From positions 1 through 18,694 of the forward strand of contig JAFXPV010000002.1 in the NCBI GenBank assembly GCA_017527625.1: DNA of 18,694 nt, written 5' to 3'. Positions within the stretch are counted from its first letter, which is position 1; each line of letters starts with the position of its first letter. Made by a program: the position numbers and the translations under genes. The notes under the pieces are model-generated. The model worked only from the letters and a program-made list of their open reading frames with translations. It searched no databases and was not told the origin of the DNA. This stretch comes from Bacteroidales bacterium (GTDB lineage Bacteria; Bacteroidota; Bacteroidia; Bacteroidales; UBA932). This document shows, piece after piece, positions 6,608 through 14,211 of the stretch.

Positions 6608-9400
6608 TTAGAATAGAGAGAGTTCGATGGGTTCGTCGTCGTTGAAGCTGCTGGGTGCAGAATCGTCGGGAGCTCCGGCTGCCGGGTCATCGGGAGAAAC
6701 GGGGGGCTGTGCTCCGCCGTCCTGCGGCAGATCCTCGTCGTCGTAAAGATCAATGGCTTCGTCGACCTCAAGCTCGGGGACGGGGAGGGGCTCGATGAAT
6801 TCAACAGTGTCGACATCATACTGGCTCAGGCGTTTGCCCTTTGCCTTGAGGCCCTTCTTGCCGATGAAGCTGGCGACGTCGATGATCTCAACGCCGCGGG
6901 AAGCGTTCTTGCCCTTGAAGGTTACCTGCAGGCGGGGGTAGACATCCTCGCTGATGGCGACCATACGCGAGCCGCTGCCTTCGGAAATGAAGCTCTGCTC
7001 GTTGTTGTCGCTGACCTCGAAGCTGAAGCGTTTCACATAGAAGAATCCGGCCTGCTTGTCGAAGTATACTACCGAGTATGTCTTTTCGGGATCAAGCTTG
7101 CATATCCTCTCAAGCTCGCCCTGGTAGCGGTTGCTCAGGTCGAACGACGAGGTGTAGTAGCGGCCGCTGCGGAGTATGCACAAAATGTGCTCGTCAGGCA
7201 GGAATTCTCCCAGATACAGGCCGCGGCCTGCATCGTTCAGGCGGCTGATGTCGCTGTCGAACCATATCTCCTTGCCGCCGATGGTCGAAACGCCTTTGGT
7301 GCGGAGCTGGATCCTGGCGATGGGATTGCGGGACAGGATGTTTCCGCGGCTTCCGCGGCCCTTGACTGCGAGGTTGGCGAAGTCGAAAGTGTCGCTTGTC
7401 TTCTTGAGATTGGGACGGTTGCGGAACTGTATGCGGATGACTTCGGCCTCTCCGTTGGGGTTGGCAGAGAAGTACGTCACCGAACTTTCGGGTTTGCCCT
7501 GGGTAAGGTTGTATGTCTTGTTCTTGGTGACGCCGGTGACGGCGAAGCGTTTGGCGAAATAGATGCCGTTCTTGCCGTCGCGGTAGACTGCGTTGTAGAT
7601 GGTGCGCTCGTCGCCCTTCTTGAACACCCCGACGTGGATGATGTCCTTGCCGAAGAAGGCCTTGTCCTTGACCGGGGCTACGGTGTAGTCGCCATTCTTG
7701 CGGAAGACGATGATGTCGTCGATGTCAGAGCACTCGCATACGAACGCCGCGTTGTCTATCTTCTTTTCGTCGATGCCGACGAAGCCGCCTTCCATATCGG
7801 CGAAGAGCTTGGCGTTGGCCACGACAACTTTCTGCACGTTGATGTTCTCGAACTCTTCGATGCGGGTCAGGCGGGGATGTGCATCGCCGTATTTCTTCTT
7901 GATGTTGCGGAAGTGGGCGATGGTATACTGCGTGAGATGCTCAAGGTTGTATTTGACCTTGGCGATCTGGTCCTCGGTGGCGCGGATGCGGTCGTCTGCA
8001 GCCTTTATGTCGAATTTGGAAATCTTGCGGACCGGCTTCTCCACAAGTTTCAGGATGTCGTCGCTGGTGATGGGCTTGTGGACGAGGTGCTGGTATTCGA
8101 GCATCTTGTCTGTGACGTCCTGAATCTGCTCCTCCCAGGTGCGGGCGTCGTTTTCAAGCACGCGGTAGACCTTCTCCTCGAAGAATATCTTCTCCAGGCT
8201 CATCCTGTGCCAGTCTTCTTCCAGTTCCGACAGCGTGACTCCGAGCTCTTTCTCGAACAGGTCGCGGGTGTGCATCGCTCCGTAGCGCAGGATGTCGTTG
8301 ACGGTCATAAACTCCGGCTTGCCGTCCTTGATGACGACGGTGTTGGGGGAGAGCACGACCGAACACTTGGTGAAGGCGTAGAGGGCGTCGATGGTCTTGT
8401 CGGGAGATATGTCGTTGGCCAACTGGAGCACTATCTCAACCTTGGACGAACTGTAGTCGTCGATCTTCCTGATCTTGATCTTGCCGGAATCGTTGGCCGC
8501 TGCGATCGAGGCGATCACGGAGCCTATGGTCTCGCCGAAAGGGATGTCCTCGATGACGAGGGTCTTCTTGTCGCGCTTGGTGATGGTAGCGCGGACACGC
8601 ACACGGCCTCCTCTCAGGCCGCCGTTATACTTGCTGCAGTCGGCGATGCCGCCTGTGGGGAAGTCGGGGTAGAGGTCGAATTCCTCCCCCTTGAGAGCGG
8701 CGATGCTGGCATCGAGCAGCTCGTTGAAGTTGTGGGGAAGGATGAGGATCTTGAGGCCGACGCCGATGCCCTTGCTGCCCTGGGACAGAAGCAGGGGGAA
8801 TTTGATCGGGAGAGTGACAGGCTCGACGCTTGCACGGTCGTACGTGGGCACCCACTCGGTGATCTTGGGATTGTAGACCACTTCGAGGGCGAACTTGCTC
8901 AGTTTGGCCTCGATATAACGCATAGCTGCAGCGCTGTCGCCCGTGAGGATGTTTCCCCAGTTGCCCTGGCCGTCGATGAGCAGTTCTTTCTGCTGTATTC
9001 CCACGAGGGCGTCATATATGGAGGCGTCGCCGTGCGGGTGGAATTTCATCGTGTCGCCGACTATTCCCGCAACTTTGTGGTAGCGGCCGTCCTCGTTGAG
9101 TTTCAATGCGTGAAGGATGCGCCTCTGAACCGGCTTGAGACCGTCCTCGATGTAGGGCACGGCGCGGTCCAGCATAACGTATGAGGCATAGTCGAGGAAC
9201 CAGTCGCGGTACATTCCCGGGAGTTTGTATTTGTTCTCCCCGGCATTGATCACGCGATTGAACTTGCTGGTCTTGCTGTTGTCCCTGGCTTCCCTGGCCG
9301 GCTCTGCGTCGGGCTGCTGATCTTCCAGGACCTCCTGCGGAGTTTCCTCAACCGACTCTTCCTGAGCTCCTTCTACTATGTCGTCAATCTCTTCACTCAT
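6608..9400 (-). CDS. parC: DNA topoisomerase IV subunit A (ParC-type)
   Basis: A 930-residue type IIA topoisomerase breakage-reunion subunit. Landmarks: an acidic N-terminal extension (1-45), winged-helix segment HPHGDASIYD at 121-130, catalytic Tyr162 preceded by Arg161 (AAAMRY), tower and coiled-coil region about 380-520, and a beta-pinwheel C-terminal domain containing KGRGSRGN (680-687). A GyrA box (QRRGGRG type) is absent, favouring ParC over GyrA. The acidic Pro/Asp-rich tail (about 875-925) is probably disordered. The position of E. coli GyrA Ser83 is Ala126 here. It begins 6 nt after the era stop and ends one base before aroK. The partner ParE is not in the window. Confidence 0.93.
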   Translation of the reverse strand: MSEEIDDIVEGAQEESVEETPQEVLEDQQPDAEPAREARDNSKTSKFNRVINAGENKYKLPGMYRDWFLDYASYVMLDRAVPYIEDGLKPVQRRILHALKLNEDGRYHKVAGIVGDTMKFHPHGDASIYDALVGIQQKELLIDGQGNWGNILTGDSAAAMRYIEAKLSKFALEVVYNPKITEWVPTYDRASVEPVTLPIKFPLLLSQGSKGIGVGLKILILPHNFNELLDASIAALKGEEFDLYPDFPTGGIADCSKYNGGLRGGRVRVRATITKRDKKTLVIEDIPFGETIGSVIASIAAANDSGKIKIRKIDDYSSSKVEIVLQLANDISPDKTIDALYAFTKCSVVLSPNTVVIKDGKPEFMTVNDILRYGAMHTRDLFEKELGVTLSELEEDWHRMSLEKIFFEEKVYRVLENDARTWEEQIQDVTDKMLEYQHLVHKPITSDDILKLVEKPVRKISKFDIKAADDRIRATEDQIAKVKYNLEHLTQYTIAHFRNIKKKYGDAHPRLTRIEEFENINVQKVVVANAKLFADMEGGFVGIDEKKIDNAAFVCECSDIDDIIVFRKNGDYTVAPVKDKAFFGKDIIHVGVFKKGDERTIYNAVYRDGKNGIYFAKRFAVTGVTKNKTYNLTQGKPESSVTYFSANPNGEAEVIRIQFRNRPNLKKTSDTFDFANLAVKGRGSRGNILSRNPIARIQLRTKGVSTIGGKEIWFDSDISRLNDAGRGLYLGEFLPDEHILCILRSGRYYTSSFDLSNRYQGELERICKLDPEKTYSVVYFDKQAGFFYVKRFSFEVSDNNEQSFISEGSGSRMVAISEDVYPRLQVTFKGKNASRGVEIIDVASFIGKKGLKAKGKRLSQYDVDTVEFIEPLPVPELEVDEAIDLYDDEDLPQDGGAQPPVSPDDPAAGAPDDSAPSSFNDDEPIELSLF

Positions 9401-9406
9401 TGCCTG

Positions 9407-10306
9407 TTAATCTTGTATGTAGCCGAATCTGCGCAGCATCTGGCGGTCTTCCCTCCAGTTGCGTTCGACCTTGACAAATATCAGCAAAAATACCTTTTTT
9501 TCAAAAAAAGCCTCCATATCGACACGGGCCTGCGAACCGACTTTCTTGAGGGCGGCGCCCTTGTTGCCGATGATTATGCCTTTCTGGGATTCGCGCATCA
9601 CGTTGATGACCGCCCTTATGTCGTATCGCTCCTGGCCTTCCTTGAACTCTTCTATGACCACTTCGGTGCAGTAGGGAATCTCCTTCGAGTAGTTCAGGAG
9701 TATCTTCTCGCGGATTATTTCGGCGGCGAAGAAGCGCAGGCTCTTGTCGGTGAATGCGTCCTTGTCGTACCAGGGAGGGCTGACGGGCAGCAGCTCCTTG
9801 ATGCGCTCGAAAATGGAGTCGAGGTTGAAGCGCTCCAGCGCGCTGGCTGCGAAAATCTCAGCCTTCGGCACTTCTTCGTGCCACTTTGCGGCCAACCGGC
9901 TGACCTCGTCCTGGCTGCTCTTGTCAATCTTGTTGATGACTATTATCACCGGGCAGGCGAGCTGGTTGAGCTTTTCGACATATTCACGGTTCTTGTCGGC
10001 CTTTTCGATGACGTCAGTGACGTAGATGATCACGTCGGCGTCGCCGATCGCAGTGTCCACGAAGTTCATCATACTCTCCTGAAGCTTGTACGCAGGCTTC
10101 AGGATGCCGGGAGTGTCGCTGTATACTATCTGGAAATCGTCGCCGTTGACGATGCCCATAATGCGGTGCCGTGTCGTCTGGGCCTTGGCGGTCACTATCG
10201 ACAACTTCTCGCCCACAAGGGCGTTCATCAGGGTGGACTTGCCGACGTTGGGGTTGCCGATTATGTTGACAAAGCCGGATCTGTGGTTCTTGCGGGCTTC
10301 CATCAT
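9407..10306 (-). CDS. era: GTPase Era, 16S rRNA-binding
   Basis: A 299-residue essential GTPase that binds the 3' end of 16S rRNA and assists 30S assembly. G1 GNPNVGKST (17-25), G2 TTRHRI, G3 DTPG, G4 NKID and G5 SAL are all present. The C-terminal KH domain carries the GxxG loop in IIIGNKGAALKKVG. The start is one of two adjacent ATGs (10306 or 10303); the first overlaps the rluB stop as ATGA, so translation is coupled. An upstream in-frame extension into rluB would add 18 non-conserved residues and is rejected. Near the 3' end there are adjacent runs of seven T and seven A (sense strand) in slippery-site phase; see findings. Confidence 0.97.
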   Translation of the reverse strand: MMEARKNHRSGFVNIIGNPNVGKSTLMNALVGEKLSIVTAKAQTTRHRIMGIVNGDDFQIVYSDTPGILKPAYKLQESMMNFVDTAIGDADVIIYVTDVIEKADKNREYVEKLNQLACPVIIVINKIDKSSQDEVSRLAAKWHEEVPKAEIFAASALERFNLDSIFERIKELLPVSPPWYDKDAFTDKSLRFFAAEIIREKILLNYSKEIPYCTEVVIEEFKEGQERYDIRAVINVMRESQKGIIIGNKGAALKKVGSQARVDMEAFFEKKVFLLIFVKVERNWREDRQMLRRFGYIQD

Positions 10307-11256
10307 TCGAACGAACCCATCATCATATAGTTCAACTCTTCCTCGGTGAGGAAACGCCATTGGCCGCGGCGCAGATTCTTCTTGGTCAGGCCTGCGAAAT
10401 AGACTCTGTCGAGCTTCTTGACCTTGTAGCCGAGATGTTCGAAGATGCGGCGCACGATGCGGTTGCGGCCGGAGTGGATCTCAATGCCCACTTCGCTCTG
10501 CACGCCGTTCACATAGGAGAGGGCGTCGGCGGCGATGGGACCGTCTTCGAGGGTTATGCCGTCAAGGACGGCGTCGAAGTCGGCTTTCTTGAGGTTCTTG
10601 TCGAGGGTGACGTAATAGATCTTGCGCACGTGGAAAGAAGGGTGGGTCAGCTTGTCAGCCAGGTTGCCGTCGTTGGTGAACATCAGCACGCCGGTGGTAG
10701 CCTTGTCGAGCCTTCCGACGGGGAAGACGCGCTCCTTGCAGAGTTCGGTGGAGATGAGGTCCATCACAGTCTTCTCGGCGTGGGGGTCGCTGGTGGTGGT
10801 GACGAAATTCTTGGGCTTGTTCATCACGATGTATACTTTTTTCTCGCCCTTGAGCCTCTCGCCGCTGAAGCGGATGTCGTCGGTGGGGCTGACCCTTGTG
10901 CCGAGCTCGGTGACTATCTTGCCGTTGACGGTGACCAGGCCGGCCTCGATATATTTGTCAGCCTCGCGGCGTGAGCATACCCCTGAATTGGCGATGAACT
11001 TGTTGAGGCGTATCAGGCCGTCTTCCTCTTCTCTGCGGGGCTGTCTGACGGGGGTGTTCTTCTTTTTGTACTGCTTGTCGGAGAAATACCTGCCGCTGCC
11101 GGAGGCCCTCCTCTCGTAGTTCTTGTCACTGCCGCCCTTACGGCCCTTGCCGGTGTTGCCTCTGCCGGTGTTGCCCTTGCCGCCTTGCCTTGCCGTAGCT
11201 CTTGACGGGGCGGGGCGGGGGGTGTTGCGTTTTCTGGATGTATTGTTGTTCTGCAT
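10303..11256 (-). CDS. rluB: 23S rRNA pseudouridine synthase, RluB-like
   Basis: A 317-residue member of the RsuA/RluB/E/F family, which isomerises a uridine in 23S rRNA. Residues about 81-115 form an S4 RNA-binding domain (LIRLNKFIANSGVCSRREAD). The catalytic motif GRLDKATTG has Asp184. The first 75 residues are a basic Gly/Lys/Arg/Asn-rich tail, probably disordered and RNA-binding, with a short internal repeat (GNTGR, GNTGK). Assignment to RluB rather than RluE/F/RsuA rests on the S4 domain, overall size and extended tail typical of Bacteroidota RluB-like proteins; the target base is not proven. It overlaps era by 4 nt and follows pyrF after 39 nt, where an internal promoter is likely. Confidence 0.88.
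   Translation of the reverse strand: MQNNNTSRKRNTPRPAPSRATARQGGKGNTGRGNTGKGRKGGSDKNYERRASGSGRYFSDKQYKKKNTPVRQPRREEEDGLIRLNKFIANSGVCSRREADKYIEAGLVTVNGKIVTELGTRVSPTDDIRFSGERLKGEKKVYIVMNKPKNFVTTTSDPHAEKTVMDLISTELCKERVFPVGRLDKATTGVLMFTNDGNLADKLTHPSFHVRKIYYVTLDKNLKKADFDAVLDGITLEDGPIAADALSYVNGVQSEVGIEIHSGRNRIVRRIFEHLGYKVKKLDRVYFAGLTKKNLRRGQWRFLTEEELNYMMMGSFE
11146..11175 (-). repeat. Two 15-nt direct repeats in the rluB tail
   Basis: Two adjacent 15-base units (plus strand 11146-11160 and 11161-11175) differ at two positions, sharing TGCCGGTGTTGCC, and encode the repeated GNTGR/GNTGK pentapeptide of the RluB N-terminal tail. In-frame expansion or contraction would change tail length without disrupting the enzyme. 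Confidence 0.7.
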
Positions 11257-11279
11257 TTTTCTGGCGTTTTTTGCCGCAG

Positions 11280-11287
11280 CAAATTTA
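11280..11287 (-). promoter_or_regulatory. Putative internal promoter for rluB-era-parC-aroK
   Basis: In the 39-nt gap after pyrF the minus strand reads TAAATTTG followed by C, an exact -7 match, 23 nt before the rluB ATG. It would let the rluB-era-parC-aroK segment be transcribed independently of pyrF. No clear -33 TTTG is visible. Confidence 0.5.
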
Positions 11288-11295
11288 GTTGTTTT

Positions 11296-12099
11296 TTACA
11301 GATATGTGGCCATTTCGTCGGCCAGAGCCTTGGCTGCGGCAGCGGAGGCCTCGGCGAAGCCTTCGCCCTTGCCGGCGTAGATCACGCCGCGGGAAGAATT
11401 GACAAGCAGGCCGCAGCGGCTGTTCATACCGTATCTGACCACTTCGCTTACTGTGCCTCCCTGGGCGCCGACGCCAGGCACGAGAAAGAAATTGTCGGGG
11501 CATATCTCACGGATGGCCTTGAACATCTCGGGGCGGGTGGCTCCCACGACGAACATCGTGTTGTCGACAGTGCCCCACTCCAGGGCCTTGCTCATTACTT
11601 TGGCGTAGAGGGGTTCCTCGCCTCCGAATTCGAAGTCCTGCGCGGATTCGTTGGAAGTCGCCGCAAGGATGACCGCCCACTTGCCCTCATACTCGAGGAA
11701 GGGCTTGACGCTGTCGTAGCCCATATATGGCGAAAGGGTGACGGCGTCGAAATCCAGGGTCTCGAAAAATGCACGGGCATACATACGGGCGGTGTTGCCG
11801 ATGTCGCAGCGCTTTGCGTCCAGGATGACGAACAGCTCCGGGTAGTGTTTCCTGATGTATGATACAGTCATCTCCAGCTCGTTCCATCCCTGGGCCCCGA
11901 ACACTTCGTAGAAAGCGCTGTTGGGCTTGTAGGCAACGGCGTAAGCGGCTGTCGCGTCGATGATTGCCTTGTTGAATTCGAAGATGGGATGCTCCGTGTG
12001 CTTGAGGTGTTCCGGAATCTTGGAGATCTCGGGATCCAGTCCGATGCACAGGAAACTCCGCTTGGCGAGTATGTTTTCGTACAGTTGCTGATGTGTCAT
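11296..12099 (-). CDS. pyrF: Orotidine 5'-phosphate decarboxylase, type 2
   Basis: A 267-residue enzyme that decarboxylates OMP to UMP, the last step of pyrimidine nucleotide synthesis. The type 2 (long) form is recognised by FLCIGLDPEISKIP near 16-29, the KPNSAFYE segment (58-65), and the catalytic DAKRCDIGNTA at 94-104 with Lys96 and Asp99. A phosphate-binding PGVGAQGG and a late NSSRG motif complete the active site. Position 98 is Cys where the family almost always has Gly, as I recall. It is the promoter-proximal gene of the minus-strand cluster and diverges from tig. The start at 12099 gives the expected N-terminus. Confidence 0.96.
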   Translation of the reverse strand: MTHQQLYENILAKRSFLCIGLDPEISKIPEHLKHTEHPIFEFNKAIIDATAAYAVAYKPNSAFYEVFGAQGWNELEMTVSYIRKHYPELFVILDAKRCDIGNTARMYARAFFETLDFDAVTLSPYMGYDSVKPFLEYEGKWAVILAATSNESAQDFEFGGEEPLYAKVMSKALEWGTVDNTMFVVGATRPEMFKAIREICPDNFFLVPGVGAQGGTVSEVVRYGMNSRCGLLVNSSRGVIYAGKGEGFAEASAAAAKALADEMATYL

Positions 12100-12136
12100 A
12101 GCAGTCGGCTAAAATGATTTTTTTGACTGAATTATA

Positions 12137-12144
12137 CAAAGATA
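12137..12144 (-). promoter_or_regulatory. Putative -7 element for pyrF operon
   Basis: Minus strand TATCTTTG followed by T matches TAnnTTTG exactly, 37 nt upstream of the pyrF ATG, for a leader of about 30 nt. It is probably the main promoter for pyrF-rluB-era-parC-aroK. Confidence 0.65.
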
Positions 12145-12156
12145 CCAAATTTTTAC

Positions 12157-12164
12157 TATTTTTA
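12157..12164 (+). promoter_or_regulatory. Possible -7 element for tig-clpP-clpX
   Basis: TATTTTTA departs from TAnnTTTG only at the last base and lies 37 nt before the tig ATG. On sequence alone it is weak. It gains support from its position: exactly 12 nt from the opposed pyrF element, the same geometry as the other two divergent regions in the window. Confidence 0.35.
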
Positions 12165-12201
12165 CGCCCCTTTGTTTCGAATAGAAAAATCAAATAAAAA
12201 T

Positions 12202-13518
12202 ATGCAGATAAATCAAACCAATCAGGAAGACCTCACATTGAAGGTCAGCATCAAGGTCGACAAAGAAGACTACGCAGAAGATATGAACAAACGCCTCAAG
12301 GAATATCGCCACAAGGCTGATATCCGCGGCTTCCGCAAAGGAATGGCTCCTATGGGCCTCATCGAGAAGATGTACGGCGGCCAGGCGCTCGCAGATGCCA
12401 TCAACACGGTAGTGTCACAGGCGCTCGCCAAACATATAGAGGACAACAAGCTCAACGTCATCGGAGAACCGCTTCCGAGCGAGGACAATGACAAGGCTGC
12501 TGAAGAAGGCGATTCTTTCACTTTCGACTTTGACCTTGGAGTAGCCCCTGAAGTCACGGTGGACGTGACCGCAGAAGACACCATCCCTTACTACACGGTG
12601 ACTGTCAGCACCAAAGCGGTGGCTGACTACAAAGACAGCCTCCTTCGCCAGTACGGCACTATGGAGAGCGGCGAGAAGGCCGGTGATGACGATTTCGTAG
12701 TTGTGGATTTCAAGCAGGGCGAAACCGAGGTGAAGGATGCCTATGTGGCTCTGCGCAGCATCGCAGATGAAGCCAAGAGCATCTTCCTGGGCATAAAGAA
12801 GGACGACGTGAGGGACCTCGACGTAAATGAGGTTTTCCCCAACGAGTCAGACCGTGCAGCTATGCTCCATATGAAGAAAGAGGAGCTGAAAGATATGGAT
12901 CCGAAGTGGCAGATGACAGTGAAGGACGTCAAGACCTTCGTGGCAGCCAAGCCGACTCCCGAGACCTTCGACAAGATTTTCGGCAAGGACGAGGTGAAAG
13001 ACGAAGCAGCGTTCGACGCAAAGGTCAAAGACCTGCTCAAGAAGGAATATGCCCGCGAGAGCGACTACCGCTTCGCCGGCGACGTGCGCGATTATCTCCT
13101 TCAGAAAGCTGACATCAAGCTCCCCGAGGCATTCCTCAAGAAATGGCTCATCCGTGTCAACGAGGGCAAGTACACCGCAGAGGACATCGAGAAAGAGTTC
13201 GGCGCTTTCACCAAGGACTTCCGCTGGCAGATGATCTGCAACCACCTGATGAAGGCCCACGGTATGGAAGTTACCAAGGAAGACCTCGACAAGGAGGCCA
13301 AGGCGCTGGCAGCATACCAGTTCGCTATGTACGGTATGAACGACGTTCCTGAAGACCAGCTCGCCGGTTTCGCTGACCGTCTTCTCGGAGACGACGACCA
13401 GGCCCGCCGCCTTTACGACAAGGTCGAGTCCGACAAGGTAATCGCTTACGTGAAGGATACCGTCACCCTCGACAAGAAAAAATCAACCATCGAAAAGATG
13501 CGCCAGCAGAGCAAGTAA
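12202..13518 (+). CDS. tig: Trigger factor, ribosome-associated chaperone
   Basis: A 438-residue chaperone that docks at the ribosomal exit tunnel and shields nascent chains. The ribosome-binding signature GFRKGMAPMGLIEKMYG is at 43-59, the same position as in E. coli. Residues about 135-245 are in the place of the PPIase domain but only weakly resemble FKBP, so proline isomerase activity is doubtful. The remainder is the helical C-terminal substrate-binding domain. The ATG at 12202 is chosen because the reading frame then begins directly with the conserved N-terminal strand; an upstream TTG at 12172 would add non-conserved residues. It is the first gene of tig-clpP-clpX, 12 nt before clpP. 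All nine internal Met codons preceded by a pyrimidine-ending codon follow T, never C. Confidence 0.95.
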   Translation: MQINQTNQEDLTLKVSIKVDKEDYAEDMNKRLKEYRHKADIRGFRKGMAPMGLIEKMYGGQALADAINTVVSQALAKHIEDNKLNVIGEPLPSEDNDKAAEEGDSFTFDFDLGVAPEVTVDVTAEDTIPYYTVTVSTKAVADYKDSLLRQYGTMESGEKAGDDDFVVVDFKQGETEVKDAYVALRSIADEAKSIFLGIKKDDVRDLDVNEVFPNESDRAAMLHMKKEELKDMDPKWQMTVKDVKTFVAAKPTPETFDKIFGKDEVKDEAAFDAKVKDLLKKEYARESDYRFAGDVRDYLLQKADIKLPEAFLKKWLIRVNEGKYTAEDIEKEFGAFTKDFRWQMICNHLMKAHGMEVTKEDLDKEAKALAAYQFAMYGMNDVPEDQLAGFADRLLGDDDQARRLYDKVESDKVIAYVKDTVTLDKKKSTIEKMRQQSK

Positions 13519-13530
13519 TTTGTCCGCAAT

Positions 13531-14211
13531 ATGAACGAATTTGAGAAATACGCTGTCAAGCACCGTGGCATCAGCTCTATGGCCCTGCACAGGTTCAATT
13601 CAGTGAACGACAGCTACATCAACCCTATGATCATCGAAGAGCGCCAGCTTAACGTGGCCCAGATGGATGTCTTCTCACGTTTGATGATGGACCGCATCAT
13701 CTTCCTCGGCTGCCCCATCAACGATGAGGTCGCCAACATCATCCAGGCCCAGCTGCTCTTCCTCGACAGCAACGGTTACGATTCTGACATTTCCCTGTAC
13801 ATCAACTCCCCGGGAGGTTCGGTATACGACGGTCTCGGCATCTACGACACGATGCAGACCATCAGTTCCGACATCCACACCATCTGCACCGGTATGGCCG
13901 CTTCTATGGCATCTGTGCTGCTGGCAGCCGGCACTGCCGGAAAACGCTCGGCGCTGACCCACTCGAGAGTTATGATACACCAGCCGCTCGGAGGCGCTGA
14001 AGGCCAGGCTTCCGACATCGAGATCACTGCCCGCGAGATCCTCAAGCTCAAAGACGAACTCTACCAGATTCTCAGCGACCACACCGGCAAGAGTATGGAT
14101 GAGATCCGCCGCGACGCCGACCGCGATTTCTGGATGACTTCGCAGGAAGCTCTCGACTACGGAATGATAGACCAGATCGTGACCAAAGCTGAAAAAAATG
14201 GCAAAAAGTAA
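13531..14211 (+). CDS. clpP: ATP-dependent Clp protease proteolytic subunit
   Basis: A 226-residue serine peptidase forming the double heptameric ClpP chamber. The triad is Ser125 (GMAASMAS), His150 (MIHQPLGG) and Asp199, with spacings of 25 and 49 residues identical to E. coli ClpP (97, 122, 171). The oxyanion region INSPGGSV is at 91-98. The approximately 30-residue N-terminal stretch before the conserved core is longer than in E. coli and may include a propeptide. It follows tig by 12 nt and overlaps clpX by 14 nt, so protease and unfoldase are translated together. Confidence 0.97.
   Translation: MNEFEKYAVKHRGISSMALHRFNSVNDSYINPMIIEERQLNVAQMDVFSRLMMDRIIFLGCPINDEVANIIQAQLLFLDSNGYDSDISLYINSPGGSVYDGLGIYDTMQTISSDIHTICTGMAASMASVLLAAGTAGKRSALTHSRVMIHQPLGGAEGQASDIEITAREILKLKDELYQILSDHTGKSMDEIRRDADRDFWMTSQEALDYGMIDQIVTKAEKNGKK

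Noticed and set aside
6607..6819. Upstream extension of aroK into parC
   Set aside because: It would add 71 Ser/Pro/Thr-rich residues translated from the wrong frame of parC; shikimate kinases begin just before Walker A.
7187..9184. A 2-kb open frame on the plus strand opposite parC
   Set aside because: It is an antisense shadow of a gene with strong codon bias. Its translation has no recognisable domain, while the minus strand encodes complete ParC motifs across the same bases.
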